Assembly (NCBI RefSeq): GCF_004138495.1
Contig: NZ_ML142882.1
Location: 14,952-24,067, forward strand
Reading direction: 5' to 3'
DNA length: 9,116 nucleotides
Source of the DNA: Phytoactinopolyspora endophytica
GTDB taxonomy: Bacteria > Actinomycetota > Actinomycetes > Jiangellales > Jiangellaceae
The notes under the pieces were generated by a model. That model was not told the origin of the DNA. It did no database searches and was given only the letters and a program-made list of their open reading frames with translations. Position numbers and translations under genes: made by a program. Below, one piece after another: positions 1 through 6,833 of the stretch. Each line of letters begins with the position of its first letter. The first letter of the stretch is position 1.

Positions 1-118
1 GCGGCTGAGCCAACGCCCGATGACGGGCTCGGCCGGCGCCGGGTTCTGGCTGGACCTGCACCGGATTGCGGCTGCCCGGGGCGCCTTTGCTCTGTCCGGG
101 CCGGTGTTGCATGGGCGT

Positions 119-784
119 TCAGCGACTCTGGAGGCCGAGCACGTCGGCCATGAGGGCGGCCAGCTCCCGGTCGCGGCCGTGCGGGCTGGCGGCGAAGCTG
201 TCGTGGACTCGATGCTGGATCTCGGCAGGCTTCTCTTGGCTGAGTTTGAATCGGCTGTCAACGGTCTTCACCGTGATCTCGAACGCCATGATTCCCGGCA
301 ATATGCGCCGGAAATAGTCCATCGACGTGGAGAAATCCCACGGGGACGCCATGTGTGCCTCCGAGGCGTGGATGGTGGACAGGACGACGTCGAGCGATTC
401 CTCCGGATCGTCGATCAGCCTGACCGGCCCGGTGACGTGCACCCCCGCGTAGTTCCAGGTCGGCGCCGCGGGCGTGGTCTGATACACGGTGGGGGAGACG
501 TACCCGTCGGGCCCGGAGAAGACCGCGAGCACATCCGGGGCGCCGGCGAAGGAGCGCCACTGTGGATTGACGCGTGCCATGTGGCCGATGATCTTCGTGC
601 CCACCAGCACAGTGCTGTCGTCGGGTGTGGATGCGCCGTCTTCGGGGGAGCGCAGCATCGGCACGTGCGTGGCGGCCGGCGCGCCGTCGTCGCCCGTGCT
701 GATGATCAGCCCGAACAGATTGTCCCTGATGAGTCGCGATTCGCGCGCCGCGGTGTCCGGCCGGTCATGCCGAGGAGTATGCAT
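119..784 (-). CDS. paiB: PaiB-family FMN-binding split-barrel protein (putative transcriptional regulator)
   Basis: A 221-residue protein whose motifs match the PaiB family along its whole length: TKIIGHMARVNPQW (63-76), FSGPDGYVSPTVY (89-101), PTWNYAGVHVTG (108-119) and FKLSQEKPAEIQHRV (179-193). In Bacillus subtilis PaiB acts with the acetyltransferase PaiA and represses sporulation and protease genes; the fold is a flavin-reductase-like split barrel. No signal peptide or membrane segment is visible, so it should be cytosolic. The ATG start at 782-784 is preceded by AGGAG with about 7 bases of spacing. It is divergent from the amidohydrolase gene at 926, and no paiA-like acetyltransferase lies in the window. 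The family assignment is firm. Regulation versus a flavin-linked enzymatic role is not decided by the sequence, and the true role in actinobacteria is inference. Confidence 0.9.
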   Translation of the reverse strand: MHTPRHDRPDTAARESRLIRDNLFGLIISTGDDGAPAATHVPMLRSPEDGASTPDDSTVLVGTKIIGHMARVNPQWRSFAGAPDVLAVFSGPDGYVSPTVYQTTPAAPTWNYAGVHVTGPVRLIDDPEESLDVVLSTIHASEAHMASPWDFSTSMDYFRRILPGIMAFEITVKTVDSRFKLSQEKPAEIQHRVHDSFAASPHGRDRELAALMADVLGLQSR

Positions 785-925
785 TCGTCCGCTCCTGTAC
801 TAGTACGGAACCATTACTGTAACGTAACGCATACTCGGAACCGTCGTTACGCTCGCCGGCCGGGCGGGCCGGACAGCCCGCCATTGGGCAAGCCGCCCCG
901 CTGACTGGGCAGGAAGGGAAGCACT
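785..925. promoter_or_regulatory. Divergent promoter/operator region between paiB and the amidohydrolase
   Basis: This 141-bp gap must hold the promoters of both flanking genes. It contains a perfect 10-bp palindrome GTACTAGTAC (797-806) and two direct copies of CGGAACC (806-812 and 836-842), exactly 30 bp apart. It also has an inverted pair CGTAACG (823-829) / CGTTACG (845-851) with a 15-bp spacer. On the minus strand TACAGT (816-821) fits an actinobacterial -10 (TANNNT) for paiB, but no convincing -35 is visible. The repeat density suggests binding of a dimeric regulator, possibly TetR- or HxlR-like; that is inference, and no such regulator gene lies in the window. The amidohydrolase ribosome binding site, AGGAAGGGAAG (911-921), sits at the right end. 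Confidence 0.5.
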
Positions 926-2536
926 GTGCAGCTTGATCTGCTGATCACCGGATGTCGGGCCCTGACCATGGATCCTGCCCGGCCGACTGCCTCGTCGATC
1001 GGTGTCTGGCAAGGCCGGATCGTCGGTCTCGACGACGACGTGGCCGGCCTGCCTGCCGCACGAGTGGTCGACGCCGGAGGCGCGGTGGTGCTTCCCGGGT
1101 TCGTGGACGCTCATACTCACTTGGTCTGGACCGGTGCGGCGAGCCGGCAGGTCGATCTGTCGGAGTGCGGCACCCGGAATGCCGTCCTCAGCGCCGTAGC
1201 CGAGGCCGTCGCGGCCACCCCGGACGGGCGCTGGGTCGATCTCTCCGGCTATGACCAGCGACCGCTCGGTGCCCACCTGACGTGGCGCGACCTGGAGAGC
1301 GTCGCCGCTGGGCGTAAGGTCTACATCACGCATGCTTCCGGACATGCCTGTCTCGTCTCGCGCGCCGTGCTCGATCTCATTCCCGACGACGAGCTCACGG
1401 CCGCCGACGCCGGTGTGGTCAAGGACGACGACGGCCGACCCAGCGGGGTGTTCGTCGAGGAGGCCATGGGCCTGGCCCGGTCGCGCCGGATGCCGTACCG
1501 CGTCGAGGAGATCATCGACCTGCTCGAGGTCTCCAGCCGGCAAGCCGCGCGCGAGGGTGTCACCATGTGTGCCGACGCCGGTATCGTCGCAGGTCTGGGC
1601 GGGTTCTCGCCGGTGGAGCTGGCGGCGTATCAGAGCGCGGTGGAGCAGCGACGGCTGCCCGTCCGGGTCCAGGCCATGATCCCTGCCGTCATGCTGCGTC
1701 CGTCCGGTGCCGACCCGGCGGACGGGATGCCGAGGTCGATCGACCTCGGTTTGCGGACGGGCCTGGGAGGTGACCGGCTGTCGGTGGGGGCACTGAAGAT
1801 GTGGCTCGACGGCGGGATGATGGCCCGCACCGCCGCGTTGACCGAGCCGTACGGCGACGGCGGCCTGGGGCAGCTCACCTACGGCGACGAGGAGTTGACG
1901 GCCTTGGTGACCGACGCTCACCGGGCCGGCTGGCAGCTGGCCATCCACGCTATCGGTGACCGCGCCGTCGACCAGGCGCTGGACGCGGTGGCCGCGGCGC
2001 AGAGCGAGGCTCCCCGGCGGGGCGTGCGGCACCGGATCGAGCATGCCGGCCTGGTGCGCCCGGACCAGCTGCCCCGGATGGCGGAACTCGGCCTGACCGC
2101 GGTGATCCAGCCGACGTTCCTGCACGCGTTCGGCGACGACTACTCGCGGATCATGGGGGAGCAGCGCAGCGGGTGGATGTACCGGGGGCGGGCATTCCTC
2201 GACCACGGCATCCCGCTGGCCGGCAGCTCGGATCGGCCGGTGGCGGACGGGGCGCCGTTGCGGGCGATCCAGTTCATGGTGGAGCGCAAGAGCAAGGGCG
2301 GACTGCCGGTAGGACCCGACGAGGCCGTGACCCTCGAACAGGCGCTGGCCGCCTATACGACCGAGAGCGCCTACGCGTGCGGAGCGGAGGACCGGGTGGG
2401 CAGCCTGAGTCCGGGCAAGCTCGCCGACCTTGTCATGCTGGGCGACGATCCGAGGCAGGTGCCGGTATCGTCACTCGCCGACGTCCCAGTGGCTGCCACG
2501 ATGGTAGGCGGTGAGTTCGTCCACGGAGGCTTGTAA
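926..2536 (+). CDS. YtcJ-like metal-dependent amidohydrolase (amidohydrolase family 3)
   Basis: A 536-residue cytosolic hydrolase of the amidohydrolase superfamily, close to the usual length (about 530-550) of the YtcJ / N-substituted formamide deformylase group. Metal-site motifs are in order: PGFVDAHTHL (57-66) with His63 and His65, HASGH (136-140), LKMWLDGGMMARTA (290-303) with the probable carboxylated Lys291, HAIGDRAVD (341-349) with His341, RIEHAG (370-375) with His373, and GSSDRPVADGAPL (433-445) with Asp436. The C-terminus has the typical small beta-domain (GSLSPGKLADLVML, 492-505). It likely hydrolyses a C-N bond in an amide, formamide or cyclic amide; the substrate cannot be read from the sequence. 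Asp436 is followed by Arg where relatives usually have Trp (GSDWPV), which may affect substrate choice. The GTG start is chosen because a purine-rich SD (911-921) sits just upstream and the N-terminal beta-sandwich motif (LDLLITGCRALTMD) begins at once. Divergent paiB may regulate or be co-regulated with it. Confidence 0.92.
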   Translation: MQLDLLITGCRALTMDPARPTASSIGVWQGRIVGLDDDVAGLPAARVVDAGGAVVLPGFVDAHTHLVWTGAASRQVDLSECGTRNAVLSAVAEAVAATPDGRWVDLSGYDQRPLGAHLTWRDLESVAAGRKVYITHASGHACLVSRAVLDLIPDDELTAADAGVVKDDDGRPSGVFVEEAMGLARSRRMPYRVEEIIDLLEVSSRQAAREGVTMCADAGIVAGLGGFSPVELAAYQSAVEQRRLPVRVQAMIPAVMLRPSGADPADGMPRSIDLGLRTGLGGDRLSVGALKMWLDGGMMARTAALTEPYGDGGLGQLTYGDEELTALVTDAHRAGWQLAIHAIGDRAVDQALDAVAAAQSEAPRRGVRHRIEHAGLVRPDQLPRMAELGLTAVIQPTFLHAFGDDYSRIMGEQRSGWMYRGRAFLDHGIPLAGSSDRPVADGAPLRAIQFMVERKSKGGLPVGPDEAVTLEQALAAYTTESAYACGAEDRVGSLSPGKLADLVMLGDDPRQVPVSSLADVPVAATMVGGEFVHGGL

Positions 2537-2551
2537 GGGCGGGGACGGACG

Positions 2552-2567
2552 CGCCCCTATTAGGGCG
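2552..2567 (+). terminator. Short hairpin just after the amidohydrolase gene
   Basis: CGCCCCT (2552-2558) and AGGGCG (2562-2567) pair with one bulged C around an ATT loop, 15 bases after the TAA stop. There is no U-tract, so it is at best an actinobacterial-type terminator or a 3'-end stabiliser. Confidence 0.4.
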
Positions 2568-2611
2568 TGTCTGGTGCCGGTTCGCGGCGGCCTCTGACGC
2601 GTCTCACGACA

Positions 2612-2627
2612 ACGCGGTCGCCCGCGT
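2612..2627. repeat. Perfect 6-bp hairpin ACGCGG/CCGCGT
   Basis: ACGCGG (2612-2617) pairs perfectly with CCGCGT (2622-2627) around a TCGC loop, in the gap between the amidohydrolase gene and recA. It may belong to the same termination region as the hairpins at 2552 and 2647; no further function is visible. Confidence 0.3.
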
Positions 2628-2646
2628 GGCCGTCACGTATGCTGCT

Positions 2647-2672
2647 GTCGTACTTCTGCGAAGAAGTACGAC
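2647..2672. repeat. Perfect 11-bp inverted repeat with GCGA loop upstream of recA
   Basis: GTCGTACTTCT (2647-2657) is perfectly complementary to AGAAGTACGAC (2662-2672), with only GCGA between them; as plus-strand RNA this is an 11-bp stem closed by a GNRA-type tetraloop. It lies 110 bp after the amidohydrolase stop and about 100 bp before the LexA box. No U-tract follows on either strand. It could be a factor-independent terminator insulating recA from upstream transcription, or a dyad operator bound by a dimeric protein. The structure is certain; the function is open. Confidence 0.6.
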
Positions 2673-2769
2673 CTCACGGTTGCTCGTATGTCCGGGTCCG
2701 TGCCTGAGCGACAGGGCGCAGCCCGTCAGACGCGACCCGTTGGCCCGGGATGGGGCGTGTCGCTCGCGT

Positions 2770-2785
2770 TCGAACATAGTTTCGG
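2770..2785. promoter_or_regulatory. LexA (SOS) box upstream of recA
   Basis: TCGAACATAGTTTCGG matches the actinobacterial/Gram-positive LexA operator core CGAAC-N4-GTTCG with one mismatch (TTTCG in place of GTTCG). TATAGC (2786-2791) abuts its right end and TAGTTT (2777-2782) lies inside it; either could act as the -10 of a LexA-repressed promoter. The box is 147 bp upstream of the recA start and about 60 bp upstream of the second promoter, so it would control a separate distal transcript. Two-promoter control of recA, one LexA-dependent and one LexA-independent, is known in mycobacteria. Confidence 0.8.
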
Positions 2786-2817
2786 TATAGCGTGGCGGCT
2801 GTCGAGGTGGAGCGAAG

Positions 2818-2826
2818 TTATCCACA
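2818..2826 (+). promoter_or_regulatory. Consensus DnaA box in the recA upstream region
   Basis: TTATCCACA is an exact match to the classical 9-mer DnaA box. It sits between the LexA box and the PafBC-type promoter, 22 bp upstream of the latter's -35-like element. A single box can act in transcriptional control or DnaA titration. A chance match is also possible, since a given 9-mer is expected about once per 130 kb counting both strands, ignoring composition. Confidence 0.4.
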
Positions 2827-2847
2827 GGTAGAGGAAAGATCTCGACC

Positions 2848-2870
2848 TTGTCGGTGGCGGAGCGTAACGT
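2848..2870 (+). promoter_or_regulatory. PafBC-dependent (RecA-NDp) promoter of recA
   Basis: TTGTCGGTG (2848-2856), exactly eight bases, then TAACGT (2865-2870): a full match to the RecA-NDp consensus tTGTCRGtg-N8-TAnnnT. This motif defines the LexA/RecA-independent DNA-damage promoters of mycobacteria, activated by the WYL-domain regulator PafBC. Transcription should start about 6-8 bases after the -10, near 2876-2878. This gives recA a LexA-independent damage response alongside the upstream SOS box. Confidence 0.85.
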
Positions 2871-2932
2871 CTCGATCGATGGCGAAGAAAACTCAGGGCC
2901 GCGGCGCGGCCCATCAACCCCAGGCGGTAACC

Positions 2933-3970
2933 ATGGCAGCTCCCGCAGACCGCGAGAAGGCCCTTGAGACAGCGCTGGCGCAGATCGAGCGCGCACACGG
3001 CAAGGGTTCGGTAATGCGTTTGGGCGAGGAAACCCGCGTACCGATTGAGGTCATCCCCACGGGATCGATCTCCTTGGACGTAGCACTCGGAATCGGTGGC
3101 CTGCCCCGGGGCCGGGTGGTCGAGATCTATGGTCCGGAGAGTTCCGGGAAGACCTCGATCGCTCTGCACGCGGTGGCGAACGCGCAGAAGTTGGGCGGAG
3201 TGGCCGGCTTCATCGACGCTGAGCACGCGCTCGATCCTGACTATGCGAAGGCGCTAGGCGTCGACACCGACTCATTGCTCATCTCCCAGCCGGACACGGG
3301 GGAGCAGGCACTGGAGATCGCTGACACGTTGATCCGATCCGGCGCCCTCGACGTCATCGTCATCGACTCGGTCGCCGCGCTGGTGCCGCGGGCTGAGATC
3401 GAAGGCGAGATGGGTGACAGTCACGTCGGCTTGCAGGCCCGGCTGATGAGCCAGGCGTTGCGGAAGATCGCCGGCGCGCTGAGCCATTCCAAGACGACGG
3501 CCATCTTCATCAACCAGCTCCGGGAGAAGGTGGGCGTGTTCTTCGGCTCTCCTGAGACCACCACCGGTGGAAAGGCGTTGAAGTTCTACGCTTCGGTCCG
3601 CTTGGACATTCGCAGGATCGAGACCTTGAAGGACGGAACCGACGCGGTCGGTAACCGTACCCGGGTCAAGGTGGTCAAGAACAAGATGGCTCCGCCCTTC
3701 AAGCAAGCCGAGTTCGACATCCTGTACGGGGAGGGAATCAGCCGGGAGGGCAGCTTGATCGACCTTGGCGTGGAGCAGAGCATCGTCCGCAAGTCCGGTG
3801 CCTGGTACACCTATGAAGGCGATCAGCTGGGCCAGGGCAAGGAGAACGCCCGGAACTTCCTGAAGGAGAACCCGGACATCGCCGAAGAGGTGGAGAAGAA
3901 GATCAAGGAGAAGTTGGGTGTCGGGCCCAAGGTCGACGCAGTGGCCGAAGAAGCACCGGTCGACTTCTGA
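2933..3970 (+). CDS. recA: Recombinase RecA
   Basis: RecA forms ATP-dependent filaments on single-stranded DNA, drives homologous pairing and strand exchange, and stimulates LexA self-cleavage. From the ATG at 2933 it is 345 residues, the normal length. Visible elements: Walker A GPESSGKT (67-74), catalytic Glu97 in [10 protein letters not shown] (93-102), Walker [11 protein letters not shown] (141-150), DNA-binding loop L1 around 155-164 ([10 protein letters not shown]), loop L2 about 195-211 ([18 protein letters not shown]) and a Lys/Glu-rich C-terminal domain. There is no intein, unlike Mycobacterium tuberculosis recA. The start is chosen because [12 protein letters not shown] aligns with the usual RecA N-terminus and AGGCGG (2922-2927) gives an SD with 5 bases of spacing. 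An in-frame ATG at 2879 would add 18 residues, has no SD, and lies just after the predicted start of the PafBC transcript. recX follows in the same operon. Confidence 0.98.
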   Translation: MAAPADREKALETALAQIERAHGKGSVMRLGEETRVPIEVIPTGSISLDVALGIGGLPRGRVVEIYGPESSGKTSIALHAVANAQKLGGVAGFIDAEHALDPDYAKALGVDTDSLLISQPDTGEQALEIADTLIRSGALDVIVIDSVAALVPRAEIEGEMGDSHVGLQARLMSQALRKIAGALSHSKTTAIFINQLREKVGVFFGSPETTTGGKALKFYASVRLDIRRIETLKDGTDAVGNRTRVKVVKNKMAPPFKQAEFDILYGEGISREGSLIDLGVEQSIVRKSGAWYTYEGDQLGQGKENARNFLKENPDIAEEVEKKIKEKLGVGPKVDAVAEEAPVDF

Positions 3971-3999
3971 TCGATCCTCAGCCGGCAGGTGCGTTGACA

Positions 4000-4569
4000 G
4001 TGCATGACGGTTCTCATGATGGTCCAGCCGGCCGCTCCCCAAGGGCGGCCGGTGCCGACGTCGAGCACGATCCAGAGAATGTGGCACGCGAGATCGTCCA
4101 GCGCCGGCTGGCCGGCGCCCCACAGACGCGGGCCCAGCTTGACCAGGCGATGGTGAGGAAGGGCGTCCCGGACGATGTCCGGGAACGCGTGCTGGACAGG
4201 TTCGCTGAACTGAATCTCATCGATGACGCCGCCTTCGCTGAGGCGTGGGTGGAATCCCGACACGTCGGCCGAGGGCTGGCTCGGCGTGCGCTCGGTCATG
4301 AGCTACGGCAGCGAGGCGTCGACCCGACCATCGCCGACGAGGCGGTGGAGGCGCTGCCGGCGGAGAAGGAGGAAGAGACAGCCCGGCAACTCGTCGCCAG
4401 AAGGCTTGCTGGTACCCGTCGGCTGGAGCCGGCGGCCCGCATGAGGCGGTTGCTGGGGATGCTGGCACGCAAGGGGTATGCGCCGGGGTTGGCCTACCGC
4501 GTCGTCCGGGAGGCGTTGGAAGCGGAAGGGCTGGATGGGGAGGCCTTGCCGGATCCGCACCTTGAATGA
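4000..4569 (+). CDS. recX: Regulatory protein RecX
   Basis: RecX binds RecA filaments and limits their extension and ATPase/strand-exchange activity; the gene is commonly directly downstream of recA. The protein is about 189 residues and helical, with the RecX pattern of repeated three-helix units. Counting from the GTG, these begin near residue 28 (ENVAREIVQRRLAGAPQTRA) and include ELNLIDDAAFAEAWVESR and RALGHELRQRGVDPTIADEA. The first ~25 residues are a low-complexity polar leader, as in other actinobacterial RecX. The gap from the recA stop is 29 bp, so the two are very likely co-transcribed. GTG at 4000 is preferred over the in-frame TTG at 3994; AGG at 3987-3989 could serve either (10 or 4 bases of spacing), so the start is uncertain by two codons. 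Confidence 0.93.
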   Translation: MHDGSHDGPAGRSPRAAGADVEHDPENVAREIVQRRLAGAPQTRAQLDQAMVRKGVPDDVRERVLDRFAELNLIDDAAFAEAWVESRHVGRGLARRALGHELRQRGVDPTIADEAVEALPAEKEEETARQLVARRLAGTRRLEPAARMRRLLGMLARKGYAPGLAYRVVREALEAEGLDGEALPDPHLE

Positions 4570-4600
4570 GAGCCGGACGTCGAGTGAACTGAAGGTTGCC

Positions 4601-4645
4601 ATCGTCTGGCGCATAGGACTGCATCTGAAGTTACTGTCAGACGAT
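4601..4645 (+). terminator. Possible recX terminator (8-bp inverted repeat)
   Basis: ATCGTCTG (4601-4608) is perfectly complementary to CAGACGAT (4638-4645), 31 bp after the recX stop. The 29-base loop is long and only a short T-containing stretch (CTTGATTC) follows, so a role in ending the recA-recX transcript is plausible but weakly supported. Confidence 0.3.
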
Positions 4646-4753
4646 CTTGATTCAGACTGTTTCGGGCGAGTACCGTTCCCTGCGTACCGTGTAGGGTGCC
4701 GCGTCTGAGGTCTAGGCCGTGCGGCAGTTGAGGCACGGTAAGGTAACCCTGCC

Positions 4754-4782
4754 TTGACCATGACTTCGCCTTTACGTAGCCT
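4754..4782 (+). promoter_or_regulatory. Putative sigma-A-type promoter of rny
   Basis: TTGACC (4754-4759), 17 bases, TAGCCT (4777-4782): a near-consensus -35, ideal spacing and a TANNNT -10 as usual for actinobacterial housekeeping promoters. It faces rny and would start transcription near 4789. Confidence 0.6.
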
Positions 4783-4793
4783 CGTGCTAAAGG
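4769..4793. repeat. Inverted repeat CCTTTA/TAAAGG spanning the -10 of the rny promoter
   Basis: CCTTTA (4769-4774) and TAAAGG (4788-4793) are perfect complements with 13 bases between them, bracketing TAGCCT. The position suits a repressor operator, but the arms are short and it could be chance. Confidence 0.3.
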
Positions 4794-5056
4794 TGGAATG
4801 TACTCCGCGACCGCGGATCGACATAGCTGCACAGCAATGGGCACGAGATACAGGACTCCCGTCCTCATAAGGGGTGGGCGAGTCGGCGCATATGTAATGG
4901 TGAGCGACGCGCGAGCGGCGTAGCTGGCGCGTCGGTGAGTTGGCGATGCAGTGCGTCGGCCGTGGAGTGCCCGGGCGATGTGGTAATGCCGTCATGGTCG
5001 CGGAACGGTTCCACCGAGGAACGCCCATAACGGGCGCCGACGTGAGGGAGCCGACG

Positions 5057-6646
<1,590 letters not shown>

Positions 6647-6668
6647 GCCGTCGCACTCCTCGTAGGCG

Positions 6669-6707
6669 GTAGCCAGCACGTTCCACAACAGCTCGTGCTA
6701 TTGCTAC
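6669..6707. terminator. Interrupted hairpin after rny
   Basis: GTAGC (6669-6673) pairs with GCTAC (6703-6707) and AGCACG (6675-6680) pairs with CGTGCT (6694-6699), separated by a small asymmetric bulge, 23 bases after the rny stop. There is no U-tract. It lies between convergent genes, where a terminator working in either direction is expected. Confidence 0.45.
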
Positions 6708-6742
6708 GTCCGTTGGGTTCCGGAGACTCGCCCCCGTTCGAC

Positions 6743-6784
6743 GGTCACCACGGCGCAATGCTGGTGTTGCCCGGCGTCGTGACC
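6743..6784. terminator. Second hairpin in the rny/gluD convergent gap
   Basis: GGTCAC (6743-6748) pairs with GTGACC (6779-6784); inside, past a C-C mismatch, ACG pairs with CGT and further in GCAA pairs with TTGC. It is an imperfect long stem without a U-tract, 49 bp beyond the gluD stop read on the minus strand. A factor-dependent or bidirectional terminator is the simplest reading. Confidence 0.4.
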
Positions 6785-6833
6785 TGTCGGCCAATGTCGC
6801 GTCAGATGGCTGGCTCAGGATGACTGGTCGCGC

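Larger units (their letters stand above)
4570..5056. other. 487-bp non-coding region between recX and rny
   Basis: No convincing gene is present on either strand. The region holds, in order: an 8-bp inverted repeat after recX (4601-4645); a direct repeat of GTACCGT (4670-4676 and 4684-4690) followed by TAGGGT (4692-4697), a possible second -10; a sigma-A-like promoter (4754-4782); an inverted repeat over that promoter (4769-4793); a 5-bp hairpin AGGAC/GTCCT (4852-4865); and the strong rny ribosome binding site GAGGGAG (5044-5050). If transcription starts near 4789, rny mRNA has a leader of about 270 bases. The rny frame stays open upstream to 4940, but that stretch lacks an SD and does not look like RNase Y. 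Confidence 0.6.

Noticed and set aside
1..118. Possible end of a gene entering from the left edge
   Set aside because: Two frames are open on the plus strand and at least one on the minus strand, but none shows a recognisable motif. The plus-strand frames run into the paiB 3' end, so no call is possible.
20..904. Long plus-strand open frame of 294 codons
   Set aside because: It lies antisense over paiB, which has clear family motifs and a good ribosome binding site; the translated product is Arg/Gly/His-rich with no recognisable domain.
800..2206. 468-codon minus-strand open frame over the amidohydrolase gene
   Set aside because: A high-GC antisense shadow: its translation is rich in Arg, His, Pro and Gly without domain motifs, while the plus-strand frame has all metal-site motifs.
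2604..2996. Minus-strand open frame in the recA upstream region
   Set aside because: It covers the LexA box, the PafBC-type promoter and the recA start on the opposite strand; there is no SD and no recognisable product.
4738..4757. Iron-box (DtxR/IdeR-like) site near TAAGGTAACCCTGCCTTGA
   Set aside because: Only about 11 of 19 positions fit the consensus and no iron-related gene is adjacent; treated as chance.
4940..5056. Upstream start for rny adding 39 residues
   Set aside because: No ribosome binding site at 4940 and no RNase Y-like sequence before the membrane helix, whereas ATG 5057 has GAGGGAG at ideal spacing.
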